Counted from the first letter of the stretch, positions 8,548 to 17,131 are shown. The stretch is 64,000 bases of DNA from Aquabacterium commune (GCF_004362855.1 NZ_SNXW01000001.1:494121-558120); one strand, 5' to 3'. Notes: a model not told the origin generated them from the letters alone. Numbers and translations: made by a program.

Positions 8548-9812
8548 CCCTCCCCGGCTCCCCCTTCCTGGCCTGGCAAGGCCCCGACCTGTGCCTTGAC
8601 GGCGTCAACCTGCGCGAGCTGGTGCGCCAACACGGCAGCCCGCTGTACGCGTACTCGCGCCAGGCCATGCTGGCGGCGCTGGCGCCCTACCAACAGGCCT
8701 TGCAGGGCCGCGAACACCTGATCTGCTATGCGGTCAAGGCGAACTCCAACCTGGCCGTGCTGCAGACCTTCGCACAGGCCGGATGCGGCTTCGACATCGT
8801 CTCGTCGGGCGAACTGACACGCGTGCTGGCGGCCGGTGGCGACGCGGCCAAGGTGGTGTTCTCAGGCGTGGGCAAAACACGCGCCGAGATGGCCGAGGCG
8901 CTGAAGGTCGGCGTGAAGTGCTTCAACGTGGAAAGCACGGCCGAGCTGGAGGTGCTGTCGCAAGTGGCGCACGGCCTGGGCCTGACCGCCCGCGTGAGCC
9001 TGCGCGTCAACCCCGATGTCGATGCCGGTACGCACCCCTACATCTCCACAGGCCTGAAGGGCAACAAGTTCGGCGTGGCACATGACCACGCTCTGGCCAC
9101 CTACGAGCGCGCGGCCAGCCTGCCTGGCATCGAGGTGGTGGGCATCGACTGCCACATCGGCTCGCAAATCACCGACGTGAGCCCCTACCTGGACGCGCTC
9201 GACCGTGTGCTCGACCTGGTGGACGCCATCGAAGCCAAGGGCATCCGCATCCACCACCTGGACCTGGGCGGCGGCCTGGGCATCACCTACACCGACGAAG
9301 TGCCCCCGAAGGCCGACGAGCTCATCGCCCAGCTGCTGGCGCGCATCGACGCCCGTGGCCACGGCCACCGTCAGGTGATGTTCGAACCCGGCCGCTCGCT
9401 GGTGGGCAATGCCGGCGTGCTGCTCACCGAGGTGCTGTTCCTGAAGGAAGGCGAGCAGAAGAACTTCTGCGTCGTCGATGCCGCCATGAACGACCTGATG
9501 CGTCCGGCGCTGTACGAGGCCTGGATGGGCATCGTCAACACGCAGCAGCGTGCGCCAGAGCAGGCGCAGGTGTGGGACGTGGTGGGCCCGGTGTGCGAAT
9601 CGGGCGACTGGCTGGGCCGCGACCGCGCCCTGAGCGTCGAGCCCGGCGATGTGCTGGCCGTGCTGTCGGCCGGCGCCTACGGCATGACCATGGCCAGCAA
9701 CTACAACACCCGTGGGCGTGCGGCGGAAATCATGGTCGATGGCGGCCAGACCTGGGTGATCCGGGAACGCGAAACGGTGGCGCAGTTGATCGCCAACGAG
9801 CGCTTGATCTGA
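8544..9812 (+). CDS. lysA: Diaminopimelate decarboxylase LysA
   Basis: LysA converts meso-diaminopimelate to L-lysine with pyridoxal phosphate, the last step of lysine synthesis in the cytosol. The 422-residue alanine-racemase-fold protein shows the PLP lysine in YAVKANSN (Lys about 65), the glycine loop LDLGGGLGITY, EPGRSLVGNAG, and the CESGDWLGRDR motif with the catalytic Cys near the dimer interface, then GAYGMTMASNYN. It is translationally coupled to lptM. Length is normal. No lysine riboswitch is visible upstream. Confidence 0.96.
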   Translation: MTLPGSPFLAWQGPDLCLDGVNLRELVRQHGSPLYAYSRQAMLAALAPYQQALQGREHLICYAVKANSNLAVLQTFAQAGCGFDIVSSGELTRVLAAGGDAAKVVFSGVGKTRAEMAEALKVGVKCFNVESTAELEVLSQVAHGLGLTARVSLRVNPDVDAGTHPYISTGLKGNKFGVAHDHALATYERAASLPGIEVVGIDCHIGSQITDVSPYLDALDRVLDLVDAIEAKGIRIHHLDLGGGLGITYTDEVPPKADELIAQLLARIDARGHGHRQVMFEPGRSLVGNAGVLLTEVLFLKEGEQKNFCVVDAAMNDLMRPALYEAWMGIVNTQQRAPEQAQVWDVVGPVCESGDWLGRDRALSVEPGDVLAVLSAGAYGMTMASNYNTRGRAAEIMVDGGQTWVIRERETVAQLIANERLI

Positions 9813-9855
9813 CCGGTTGAACCGAGGCTGGCCTGACGGGTCAGCAGACACGACG

Positions 9856-9889
9856 ACGGGCCCACCTCCAGCAGGTGCGGCCCGTTTGT
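9856..9889 (+). terminator. Putative terminator of lysA
   Basis: An imperfect hairpin, with ACGGG and CACCT on the left arm and AGGTG and CCCGT on the right arm and CCAGC as loop, is followed by TTTGT. It lies 44 bases past the lysA stop. The T run is short, so the call is moderate. Confidence 0.5.
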
Positions 9890-9921
9890 CATGGTGTGTG
9901 TGCCAGCACGATGCCGACATG

Positions 9922-9946
9922 AAAAAAGCCGCCCGAGGGCGGCTTT
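9922..9946 (-). terminator. Rho-independent terminator of the first porin gene
   Basis: AAAGCCGCC (9925-9933) and GGCGGCTTT (9938-9946) form a nine-base stem with a four-base loop; read on the minus strand it ends in a run of six T. It lies 28 bases after the porin stop at 9974. Confidence 0.85.
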
Positions 9947-9973
9947 CAAGCTGATTCGAACTGTGGGCTCGGA

Positions 9974-11290
9974 TCAGAAGTTGTGGCGAACGCCCAGACC
10001 GAACATGCTGACCTTGCCGTCCGGAGCGGGCGGCACGCTCAGACCCAGCGACGGCACTTCGCGGATACCGGTCAAGGCGAAAACCACGGCCGGGCCGGTG
10101 CCGCTGTCCTTGACTTGGGCATAGCGGGTGTACAGGGTGGTGCGCTTGGACAGCGAGTACTCGGCACCCAGGGTGATGCCCTGGTTCTTGCCGCGGCCTT
10201 CGTTGCGGAACTTGACTTCAGACCACTGGGCCAGGAAGCCCATGGCACCGATGTCGTAGCGGGTGCCCAGCACCAAGGAGCTCACAGCCAGGCTGCCGGT
10301 CTCAAGGCCCAGAACGTTGCGTGCGATGGCAGCGCCGCCAGCGGAGACGTTCGCCAGAGAAACGTCATACGTGCCGCGGCCGAAAGTACCGTTGAACGTC
10401 AGGCCCAGGTCCTTGAGGACGTACTTGGCACCCAGGTTCCACACCTTGTAGTCGCCCAACTGGAAGAGCGCAGTGGGAGTCGACGAAGCCGTCAGCAGGC
10501 CCACATTGACGTTCTTGAAGCTGGTGGCGCCGTAGCCCAGGCTGAGGGTCAGGTCTTGCAGGTTGTAAGCACCAAAGGCGCCATAGCTGCGGCCACGGCC
10601 CGAAGTCTTCTCGCTGGAGGAGCCGCTGTTGTTGCCACCCAGGATGGAGCCATTGGCATCGCCGCCGGCTGCCCCACGGTTGGCGTTGACGAAGTCAGCC
10701 ACGCCAGCATTCGGCGAGAAGCCCAGCTGGCCACGGAAACCGTCCACTTGCGCAGAGTAGGTGATGGCATTGTCCCAGCGGATGTTCAAGGCGTTGGTCA
10801 GACCGCCTTCGACGAACTGGTCGGTGCCACCGAAGCGCTCGGTGGTGATCACTGCGCTGGAGAAGAAGATCGGAGCGTACTGACGGCCCAGGCGCAGTTC
10901 GCCAAACGGAGTGGTCAGGCCGACAAAGGCTTGGCGACCGAACAGCCGGCCGTCGCGCAGCAGGGCGCCGTTGTCGATGCCCATCTGGCCTTCCAGGACA
11001 AAGTTGCCCTTGTAGCCACCGCCCAGGTCTTCCACACCCTTGAAGCCCAACGACGATTGCGAGCTCATGTCAGGGCCGACACGGGTGATGCTTTGGCGAC
11101 CGTTGATGGCGGCGTTGCCAGCCGAGCCGATCAAGGCGGTGTAGTCGGCGCTACCGGCGTCCTTCTTGATGCGGTCGAAGGAAACGTCGATGTTGCCGTA
11201 GATGGTGACGCTGGATTGAGCCAGAGCGGAGCCCGAGGCCAGGGCGGTCAGGGCCAGAGCGATGGCCGAGGACAGAACGCGCTTTTGCAT
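9974..11290 (-). CDS. Gram-negative general porin (OmpC-like, Burkholderiales type)
   Basis: A trimeric 16-strand outer-membrane porin for small hydrophilic solutes. The 438-residue precursor has a clear signal peptide (MQKRVLSSAIALALTALA, cut after SALA) and the family opening QSSVTIYGNIDVSFD, a conserved SSLGFKGVEDLGGGYKG strand, the GRQAFVGL and RLGRQYAP barrel motifs with the eyelet loop after it, and a C-terminal strand ending in Phe (GLGVRHNF), the BAM recognition signal. The ATG at 11290 has CAGGAGAATC upstream. It is a paralogue of the porin at 11543 and lies downstream of it, but each has its own terminator, so they are probably separate units. Substrate is not predictable. Confidence 0.9.
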   Translation of the reverse strand: MQKRVLSSAIALALTALASGSALAQSSVTIYGNIDVSFDRIKKDAGSADYTALIGSAGNAAINGRQSITRVGPDMSSQSSLGFKGVEDLGGGYKGNFVLEGQMGIDNGALLRDGRLFGRQAFVGLTTPFGELRLGRQYAPIFFSSAVITTERFGGTDQFVEGGLTNALNIRWDNAITYSAQVDGFRGQLGFSPNAGVADFVNANRGAAGGDANGSILGGNNSGSSSEKTSGRGRSYGAFGAYNLQDLTLSLGYGATSFKNVNVGLLTASSTPTALFQLGDYKVWNLGAKYVLKDLGLTFNGTFGRGTYDVSLANVSAGGAAIARNVLGLETGSLAVSSLVLGTRYDIGAMGFLAQWSEVKFRNEGRGKNQGITLGAEYSLSKRTTLYTRYAQVKDSGTGPAVVFALTGIREVPSLGLSVPPAPDGKVSMFGLGVRHNF

Positions 11291-11456
11291 GTGATTCTCC
11301 TGAAACCCCCCTTGAATCGGGGGCGTGAGAAATTGTTGCCGAGGCGTACGCGCCGCATCCTCAGGTTTGCCATAGGTTGTTGCGCCACGGCTACATAAAA
11401 CACGACAGACTTTGGATGCAGCGCAAAGGAACGCGCAGGCCAGCCAGATGAGCAAC

Positions 11457-11470
11457 GGGGCCGAAGCCCC
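11457..11470. repeat. First copy of a duplicated GGGGCCGAAGCCCC hairpin
   Basis: GGGGC CGAA GCCCC is a perfect five-base stem with a four-base loop. An identical 14-base copy at 11499-11512 is the core of the terminator of the second porin gene. This copy lacks flanking A and T runs. Confidence 0.6.
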
Positions 11471-11492
11471 GCATCGCCCGTGAACAGGCATG

Positions 11493-11517
11493 AAAAAAGG
11501 GGCCGAAGCCCCTTTTT
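11493..11517 (-). terminator. Rho-independent terminator of the second porin gene
   Basis: AAAAAGGGGC (11494-11503) and GCCCCTTTTT (11508-11517) form a ten-base stem around a CGAA tetraloop. On the minus strand it is followed by a T run and lies 25 bases past the porin stop at 11543. It would work in both directions. Confidence 0.85.
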
Positions 11518-11542
11518 GCGATCAGATCAGGCGAGAGCCAGA

Positions 11543-12679
11543 TCAGAAGGCGTGACGGATACCGACGGCCAGACCGCGCGACGACTTGTCAGCAGTCTGG
11601 GTGGTCGCGTTGACCAAAGCCAGGTTAGCCTTGTCGCTGTTTTGCACTTGCGTGAACAAAGCGTAAGCAGCGGTGCGCTTGCTCAGGTCGTACTGGGCCT
11701 TCAGGGTGATGATGCCAGCGTTGTCGTTCTTGGCGTTCTTGCCAGTCACGCCGGTAAGCGCGTTGGCAGCGAAACCAGTGGTGGACACGGTGGTGCCGAC
11801 GTTGCGAGCGTAGCCGTAGCCACCGCTCACGGTCAGGCCGGTGGCCACGGGCACAGCGGCGTTGATGCCGTACAGGCGACGGCCATCGAAGCGGCGGTTG
11901 CCGTCGTTGCTGTCGTCGTTGTAGTAGGCGGTCAGCTTGGCCACGCCCAGGTCGTAGGCACCGTAGATGAACAGGCCGACGTTCTCTTGCTCACCCGTGG
12001 TGGCAGCCTTGTTTGCGCTGTTCACTTGGATGTAGCTGGCACCAGCCGACAGGGGACCCTGCACGAAGTTGGCCGAGAAGCCAAAGCCACGGCCAATCAC
12101 AGAGCCAGGAGTGACCGACTGAGTTTCTGCGTTGTTGGCAGTGTTGGAATCCATCGCAGTGCTGTACTGAGCCGACACGGTCAGACCAGGCACGAAGGTC
12201 GGGGCGATGTAGGTCAGGGCGTTGTCGATGCGACGGAAGGTGGAGCCACCCAGGGTCACGGCCACAACGGAAGCGTCGTAAGCATAAGCGCCGATCGCGT
12301 CAACGATCTGGGCACCGATCAGGGAGTCCTGACGACCGATGCGCAGTTCGCCGGCTTCAGCCGAAGCCAGACCAACCCATGCAGCGCGGTCGAAGAAACG
12401 ACCACCGGAAGCAGAAGCGCCAGTGTCAGCAGACACAGCGGCTTCCAGTTGGAACTTGGCCTTCAGGCCACCACCCAGGTCTTCCACGCCCTTGAAACCC
12501 AGGCGCGAGGTGACCAGGTTGCCGGAGGAAACGCGGTTGAAGGTGGTGCCCTTGCCAGCGGTGTTGCCCTTGACGGACTCAACGGAAGCGTCGACCAGGC
12601 CGTACAGGGTCACCGACGATTGAGCGAAAGCGGCAGAGGAGGCGGCGATGGCGGCCAGGGCCAGCACAGTCTTTTTCAT
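11543..12679 (-). CDS. Gram-negative general porin, second paralogue
   Basis: A second 16-strand porin, 378 residues, with signal peptide MKKTVLALAAIAASSAAFA and mature start QSSVTLYGLVDASVES. It shares with its neighbour the LGFKGVEDLGGGLKAKFQ strand, the FDRAAWVGL and RIGRQDSLIG motifs and the C-terminal Phe (LAVGIRHAF), but is about 60 residues shorter, mainly in surface loops. The ATG at 12679 has TTGGAGATTTCA upstream. The 216-base region upstream holds a twice-repeated CAGGGTTGTCA element. Tandem porins with different loops suggest switching of permeability between growth conditions; that is inference. Confidence 0.9.
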   Translation of the reverse strand: MKKTVLALAAIAASSAAFAQSSVTLYGLVDASVESVKGNTAGKGTTFNRVSSGNLVTSRLGFKGVEDLGGGLKAKFQLEAAVSADTGASASGGRFFDRAAWVGLASAEAGELRIGRQDSLIGAQIVDAIGAYAYDASVVAVTLGGSTFRRIDNALTYIAPTFVPGLTVSAQYSTAMDSNTANNAETQSVTPGSVIGRGFGFSANFVQGPLSAGASYIQVNSANKAATTGEQENVGLFIYGAYDLGVAKLTAYYNDDSNDGNRRFDGRRLYGINAAVPVATGLTVSGGYGYARNVGTTVSTTGFAANALTGVTGKNAKNDNAGIITLKAQYDLSKRTAAYALFTQVQNSDKANLALVNATTQTADKSSRGLAVGIRHAF

Positions 12680-12745
12680 TGAAATCTCCAAAGTTGAACC
12701 AGAGGCTTCAGCAGATCGCGACCGAGGTGGTGCGGGTGAGGTGAT

Positions 12746-12756
12746 CAGGGTTGTCA
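12746..12756 (+). promoter_or_regulatory. Operator-like element, copy 1 (CAGGGTTGTCA)
   Basis: The 11-mer occurs twice in the 216-base region between the divergent second porin gene and ruvB, here and at 12819-12829. This copy is embedded in an imperfect inverted repeat, GTGATCA GGG TTGTCAC. It lies 67 bases upstream of the porin start. Confidence 0.4.
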
Positions 12757-12814
12757 CCTCTTTTCAGGCTGCTGAAACTGCACTGCATTGCACCAGATTT
12801 TTCAAAGGTGGGTG

Positions 12815-12830
12815 ATGACAGGGTTGTCAT
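12815..12830. promoter_or_regulatory. Operator-like palindrome, copy 2 (ATGACA-GGGT-TGTCAT)
   Basis: A perfect six-base inverted repeat with a four-base spacer containing the second CAGGGTTGTCA. It stands 73 bases (about seven helical turns) from copy 1, 66 bases upstream of ruvB and 136 bases upstream of the porin start. The regulator is unknown. Confidence 0.45.
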
Positions 12831-12895
12831 AACGATAGTCCAAGCGGCTCAATGTTGCCTCACCGCAACAGATCAGGACGCCGGATAATGGCCGC

Positions 12896-14026
12896 ATGAG
12901 CATCCAGACCGACGATTTCGGCCCTGCGGGCAAGCGCGCCACCCCGCGCCAGGCCCAGCGGGACACCCCACGCAGTCCGGGCGCAGCGCTGGACGGCGGC
13001 CTGCCGGCACGCATGGTGGAGGCAGGCGTGGTGTCGCCCCACGAGGATGCGCTGGAACGCGCCTTGCGACCCAAGGACCTCGACGAGTACGTCGGGCAGG
13101 TGAAGGCACGCGAGCAGCTGGAGATCTTCATCGGCGCGGCGCGCAAGCGGGGCGAGGCCCTGGACCACGTGCTGCTGTTCGGCCCGCCCGGCCTGGGCAA
13201 GACCACGCTGAGCCACATCATCGCCACCGAACTGGGGGTGAACCTGCGCCAAACCTCGGGGCCGGTGCTGGAAAAGCCCAAGGACCTGGCCGCCATCCTG
13301 ACCAACCTGGAGCGGCACGATGTGCTGTTCATCGACGAGATCCACCGGCTGTCGCCCGTGGTGGAGGAGATCCTCTACCCCGCGCTGGAGGACTATCAGA
13401 TCGACATCATGATCGGCGAAGGGCCGGCGGCGCGTTCCATCAAGCTCGACCTGCAGCCCTTCACGCTGGTGGGCGCGACCACGCGCGCCGGCATGCTGAC
13501 CAACCCGCTGCGCGACCGCTTCGGCATCGTGGCGCGGCTGGAGTTCTACACGCCCGAGGAGTTGCAGCGCATCGTGACGCGCTCAGCGGGCCTGCTGGGG
13601 GCGCCCATCGACGCGGTGGGTGCGATGGAGGTGGCGCGGCGCTCGCGCGGCACGCCCCGCATTGCCAACCGCTTGCTGCGGCGGGTGCGCGACTATGCCG
13701 AGGTCAAGGGCGATGGCCGCATCGACAAGGCGATGGCCGACAAGGCGCTGGCCATGCTGGACGTGGACCCGATCGGCTTCGACGTGATGGACCGCAAACT
13801 GCTGGAGGCCATCATCCACCGCTTCGACGGCGGGCCGGTGGGGCTGGACAACGTGGCGGCGGCCATCGGCGAGGAGCGCGAGACCATCGAGGATGTGATC
13901 GAACCCTACCTGATCCAGCAGGGCTTCCTGCAGCGCACGCCGCGTGGGCGCATCGCCACGGCGGCAGCGTTCAGGCACCTGGGGCTGGCGGCGCCGCAAG
14001 ACGGGGATGCGCCGGGGGACGCCTGA
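12896..14026 (+). CDS. ruvB: Holliday junction branch migration helicase RuvB
   Basis: RuvB is the AAA+ motor that drives branch migration of Holliday junctions with RuvA. The 376-residue product has Walker [10 protein letters not shown] (Lys about 102), Walker [10 protein letters not shown], sensor [10 protein letters not shown], the arginine-finger region, and the C-terminal winged helix ([36 protein letters not shown]). About 25 residues at the N terminus are extra and low in complexity compared with E. coli RuvB (336). The gene stands alone: neither ruvA nor ruvC is next to it and no LexA-type box is seen in front of it. Confidence 0.96.
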   Translation: MSIQTDDFGPAGKRATPRQAQRDTPRSPGAALDGGLPARMVEAGVVSPHEDALERALRPKDLDEYVGQVKAREQLEIFIGAARKRGEALDHVLLFGPPGLGKTTLSHIIATELGVNLRQTSGPVLEKPKDLAAILTNLERHDVLFIDEIHRLSPVVEEILYPALEDYQIDIMIGEGPAARSIKLDLQPFTLVGATTRAGMLTNPLRDRFGIVARLEFYTPEELQRIVTRSAGLLGAPIDAVGAMEVARRSRGTPRIANRLLRRVRDYAEVKGDGRIDKAMADKALAMLDVDPIGFDVMDRKLLEAIIHRFDGGPVGLDNVAAAIGEERETIEDVIEPYLIQQGFLQRTPRGRIATAAAFRHLGLAAPQDGDAPGDA

Positions 14027-14049
14027 TTGGCATCTGCCAGCGGGTGGGG

Positions 14050-14301
14050 TCAGCGCCGGCGCAAGAGGTGCACGTACTCGGGCTTGCCGTTGACTTCGCT
14101 GGCTTGCTGCTCCAGCAGGTCGTTGCCCGTCTGGCGGGCAAAGGCCTGGAAGTCGCGCACGGAGCCGGGGTCGGTGGCCAGCACTTTGAGCACTTCGCCG
14201 CTGTGCATGTCCGACAGGGCCTTCTTGGCCTTGAGGATGGGCAGCGGGCAGGTGAGGCCGCGGGCGTCGAGTTCCTTGTGGATGTCCATGGGTGCCATCA
14301 T
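14050..14301 (-). CDS. tusA: Sulfurtransferase TusA / SirA-like protein
   Basis: A small cytosolic sulfur carrier of the TusA family. The 83-residue product (ATG at 14301; 79 if the ATG at 14289 is used) contains the diagnostic motif ARGLTCPLPILKAKKAL with the persulfide-forming Cys in CPxP, then GEVLKVLATDPGSVRDFQAF. The start overlaps the cysM stop as ATGA, so the two are co-translated. Coupling to cysteine synthase suggests a role in sulfur trafficking, for instance tRNA thiolation or cofactor synthesis; that is inference. It is convergent with ruvB. Confidence 0.88.
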   Translation of the reverse strand: MMAPMDIHKELDARGLTCPLPILKAKKALSDMHSGEVLKVLATDPGSVRDFQAFARQTGNDLLEQQASEVNGKPEYVHLLRRR

Positions 14302-15209
14302 GCAGGAAAGACGCCGGTGGACAAATAGCGGTCGCCACGGTCGCAAACGATGAAGACGATGGTGGCGTTGCTCACGGTTTGCGCGAGTTGCAGCGCGACC
14401 CAGCAGGCGCCGGCGGCCGAGATGCCGCAGAACAAGCCTTCTTCGCGCGCCAGGCGGCGGGCCATGTCTTCGGCATCGGCCTGGCTGACGTGGATGATTT
14501 CGTCAACGCGGCTGGGCTCGTAGATCTTGGGCAGGTAGGCCTCGGGCCATTTGCGGATGCCGGGAATGCGCGAGCCTTCCTGCGGCTGGGCGCCCACGAT
14601 GCGCACCTCGGCGCGCTGCTCTTTCAAGAACTTCGAGACGCCGGTGATGGTGCCGGTCGTGCCCATGGCGCTCACGAAATGCGTGACGCGGCCTTGCGTG
14701 TCGGCCCAGATTTCGGGGCCAGTGGTGTCGTAATGCACCGCCGGGTTGTCGGGGTTGGCGAACTGGTCGAGCACCACGCCCTTGCCTTCGCGGACCATCT
14801 GGTCGGCGAGGTCGCGGGCGTATTCCATGCCGCCGCTCTTGGGCGTGAGGATGAGTTCGGCGCCGAAAGCCTTCATGGTCTGGGCGCGCTCGATCGAGAG
14901 GTCCTCCGGCATGATCAGGACCATGCGGTAGCCGCGGATGGCGGCGGCCATGGCCAGCGCGATGCCGGTGTTGCCCGAGGTGGCTTCGATGAGGGTGTCG
15001 CCGGGCTTGATGTCACCACGCTCTTCGGCGCGGCGGATCATGTTGATGGCGGGGCGGTCTTTCACCGAGCCGGCCGGGTTGTTGCCTTCGAGCTTGGCGA
15101 GGATGACGTTGCCGCGGGCGTCGCAGGCGTCACGGTCGGCTCCCGGCACGCGTTGCAGGCGGACCAACGGGGTTTTGCCGATGGCGTCTTCAAGGGTGGG
15201 GTAGCTCAT
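14298..15209 (-). CDS. cysM: Cysteine synthase B
   Basis: A PLP-dependent enzyme making L-cysteine from O-acetylserine and sulfide or thiosulfate. The 303-residue product has the PLP lysine in NPAGSVKDRPA, the substrate loop EATSGNTGIALA, the phosphate loop GTTGTITGVSKFL and SAAGACWVA near the C terminus. Sequence style and length fit CysM more than CysK. The ATG at 15209 (MSYPTLEDAIGKTPLVRL) is chosen; longer in-frame translation runs into the tRNA gene. Located 9 bases after tRNA-Leu and overlapping tusA. Confidence 0.93.
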   Translation of the reverse strand: MSYPTLEDAIGKTPLVRLQRVPGADRDACDARGNVILAKLEGNNPAGSVKDRPAINMIRRAEERGDIKPGDTLIEATSGNTGIALAMAAAIRGYRMVLIMPEDLSIERAQTMKAFGAELILTPKSGGMEYARDLADQMVREGKGVVLDQFANPDNPAVHYDTTGPEIWADTQGRVTHFVSAMGTTGTITGVSKFLKEQRAEVRIVGAQPQEGSRIPGIRKWPEAYLPKIYEPSRVDEIIHVSQADAEDMARRLAREEGLFCGISAAGACWVALQLAQTVSNATIVFIVCDRGDRYLSTGVFPA

Positions 15210-15218
15210 CGCGCACAG

Positions 15219-15303
15219 TGGTGCCCCGGGACGGACTCGAACCGTCACTCCTTGCGGAACCGGATTTTGAATCCGGCGCGTCTACCGATTTCGCCACCAG
15301 GGC
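15219..15303 (-). tRNA. tRNA-Leu (anticodon CAA)
   Basis: Read on the minus strand, an 85-base cloverleaf begins GCCCTGG and ends CCGGGGC-A-CCA with the CCA encoded. The anticodon stem CCGGA/TCCGG encloses TTCAAAA, giving anticodon CAA. The long variable arm and the T loop GGTTCGAGTCC are typical of class II leucine tRNAs, and the discriminator is A. It sits directly upstream of cysM on the same strand. No integrase or duplicated 3' end is visible around it. Confidence 0.95.
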
Positions 15304-15464
15304 ACTGGTGAAAGGCGCGAGGATAGCACAAGGCGAGACAGCGAGAGACCGTGATGGATGTCCGCATCGCCTGGCAGGCCATGCGCCCTGCGTCAGCCCC
15401 GCGCAACGGGTGGGCGTCGGTCGGGCCTATCATGCAAGGTCATTCCACCTCCCCCGTTGAGCCC

Positions 15465-16082
15465 ATGCCGCCGCTGCCCCCCGTCACCCAGGCACTCATC
15501 CTCGTCAACGTGGCCCTGTTTTTCCTGGACGAACTGCTGGGGCGCGCACTGACATTCAACATGGCGCTGTGGCCGCTGCAAAGCGGTGGTTTCATGCCCT
15601 GGCAGGTGCTGACCTACGCCTTCCTGCATGGCTCGCTGGGGCACCTGTTCTTCAACATGCTGGGCCTGTGGATGTTCGGCAGCGAGCTGGAACGCATCTG
15701 GGGCCAGCGCCGCTACATGGAATTCCTGGGCGCCAGCGTGCTGACGGCCGCGGCCACGCAGTTGCTGATTTCGGCGCTCGTGGGTTGGGGCAACCCGACG
15801 GTGGGCGCCTCGGGCGGGCTGTTCGGGCTGCTGCTGGCCTTCGGGATGATGTTCCCGGAGCGGACAATCATGCCGCTGTTCCCGCCCATCCCGATGAAGG
15901 CCAAGGTCTTCGTGGCGGTGTACGGCGGTCTGGAGCTGTTCATGGGCGTGACCGGCACCGCGTCGGGCGTGGCGCACTTTGCGCACCTGGGCGGCATGCT
16001 GGGTGGCTGGCTGATGCTGCGCTTCTGGCGTGGGCAGCCGCCGTTCAAGTCGCGCCGCGGTTCTGGCCGCGGTCGCTTCTGA
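15465..16082 (+). CDS. Rhomboid family intramembrane serine protease
   Basis: A six-helix intramembrane protease cleaving transmembrane substrates. The 205-residue product shows the GxSG catalytic Ser in GASGGLFG, the histidine in AHFAHLGGMLGGWL, and HGSLGHLFFNM in the second helix, so both members of the Ser/His dyad are present. I use ATG 15465 (MPPLPPVTQ), the usual family start; ATG 15432 gives an 11-residue longer form. The C-terminal tail is Arg-rich (KSRRGSGRGRF). Its last 38 bases overlap the convergent EamA gene. Substrate unknown. Confidence 0.88.
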   Translation: MPPLPPVTQALILVNVALFFLDELLGRALTFNMALWPLQSGGFMPWQVLTYAFLHGSLGHLFFNMLGLWMFGSELERIWGQRRYMEFLGASVLTAAATQLLISALVGWGNPTVGASGGLFGLLLAFGMMFPERTIMPLFPPIPMKAKVFVAVYGGLELFMGVTGTASGVAHFAHLGGMLGGWLMLRFWRGQPPFKSRRGSGRGRF

Positions 16083-17022
16083 GCCGGACCCAACCCGAAG
16101 ACACGGCGATGCCTGCCGTGATCAAAAGCAGCGCGCAAGGGTGGTACCAGCGGGGCCATTGGCCCAGGAACAGCGCGGACCACAGCGCCGCGAACACCGG
16201 CGTCAGGTTGATGAAGAAAGCCGCCAGGTTGGGCCCGACCGCCTGCACACCCAAACCCCAGCAGCGGTAGGCCAGGATGGACGGGCCGATGGCGATGAAG
16301 AGCAGCCCGGCCCAGGTGCGCCACCCCTGAGGCCACCAGGACACCGCGGGTGCGCCCGGCAGGGTGTGTGCGCCGAGCCAGCTGGCTTCCACCGCGCTGC
16401 AACCCAGGGCCCACAGGCCGCCGAAGAGCACCTGGACCCAGAGGAACTCGGCCCAATCCCAGTCAGGTCGCGCATCGCCGCGCATGTGGGCAGGCGGTTG
16501 GGCCAGCCACCAGCTGTAGAGCGCCCAGGCCAGGCTGGCCAGCAGCATCAGCAGGTCGCCCGGCACAAGCTGCACCTGGCGCAGCACCGACCACTGGCCC
16601 TGCGCCAGCACCAGCAACACACCCAAAATGGACAGGGCCGCGCCCACCAATTGACGCGCCTGCAGCGTCTGCCCGAAACCCACGCGCCCCACCAGCATCA
16701 TCCACACGGGGATGCTCGCGCCGATCAGCGTGACGTTGATCGGGGTGGAGGTCTGCAGGGCCAGGTATTGCAGCGCGTTGTAAGTGCCCACGCCCAGCAT
16801 GCCGACGAGGGCGAGGTAAGGCCAGCGCAACAGGATGCGCCGGGGCGCCAGGCAGACGCGCCAGGCCAGCGGCGCGAGCAGCACGGCCACGAGGCCCCAG
16901 CGCAGGGCGTTCATGGCCACGGGCGGCATGGTGCCGACCAGCATGCGCCCCACGACGGCATTGCCGGCCCACATCATCGGTGGGATGACCAGCAGGGCCA
17001 GGGTGCGCAGGGAAAGGTTCAC
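16045..17022 (-). CDS. EamA/DMT family transporter
   Basis: A 325-residue inner-membrane protein of the drug/metabolite transporter superfamily, made of two EamA repeats with about ten membrane helices. Family marks include PPMMWAGNAVVGR in helix 1, LRWGLVAVLLAP, the PINVTLIGASIPVWMML helix, and in the second half GPSILAYRCWGLGVQAVGPN and FINLTPVFAALWSALFLGQ. Substrate cannot be told from sequence; family members export amino acids, metabolites or drugs. Its 3' end overlaps the rhomboid gene tail to tail by 38 bases. The gene upstream on the same strand is a PEP-CTERM protein and is probably unrelated. Confidence 0.85.
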   Translation of the reverse strand: MNLSLRTLALLVIPPMMWAGNAVVGRMLVGTMPPVAMNALRWGLVAVLLAPLAWRVCLAPRRILLRWPYLALVGMLGVGTYNALQYLALQTSTPINVTLIGASIPVWMMLVGRVGFGQTLQARQLVGAALSILGVLLVLAQGQWSVLRQVQLVPGDLLMLLASLAWALYSWWLAQPPAHMRGDARPDWDWAEFLWVQVLFGGLWALGCSAVEASWLGAHTLPGAPAVSWWPQGWRTWAGLLFIAIGPSILAYRCWGLGVQAVGPNLAAFFINLTPVFAALWSALFLGQWPRWYHPCALLLITAGIAVSSGWVRLRSDRGQNRGAT

Positions 17023-17101
17023 AGCGAGGAAGGCAAAAAAGCGGCCTGTCTGATGCGGATGAACGCATTAGAGCAGGTCGCTCAAACTTCCTTTTCGGCA
17101 G

Positions 17102-17119
17102 GGGCACCCGCAGGTGCCC
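17102..17119 (-). terminator. Hairpin downstream of the first DUF4394 gene
   Basis: GGGCACC (17102-17108) and GGTGCCC (17113-17119) form a perfect seven-base stem with loop CGCA, 12 bases after the stop at 17132. There is no T run after it on the minus strand, so termination strength is uncertain. Confidence 0.4.
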
Positions 17120-17131
17120 TCATCGCAACGC

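Noticed and set aside
12680..12895. LexA box for ruvB
   Set aside because: No CTGT-N8-ACAG is present. The palindrome ATGACA-N4-TGTCAT is a different motif and is listed as a separate operator-like site.
15219..15303. tRNA-Leu as an occupied integration site
   Set aside because: No integrase, no repeat of the tRNA 3' end and only housekeeping genes on both sides.
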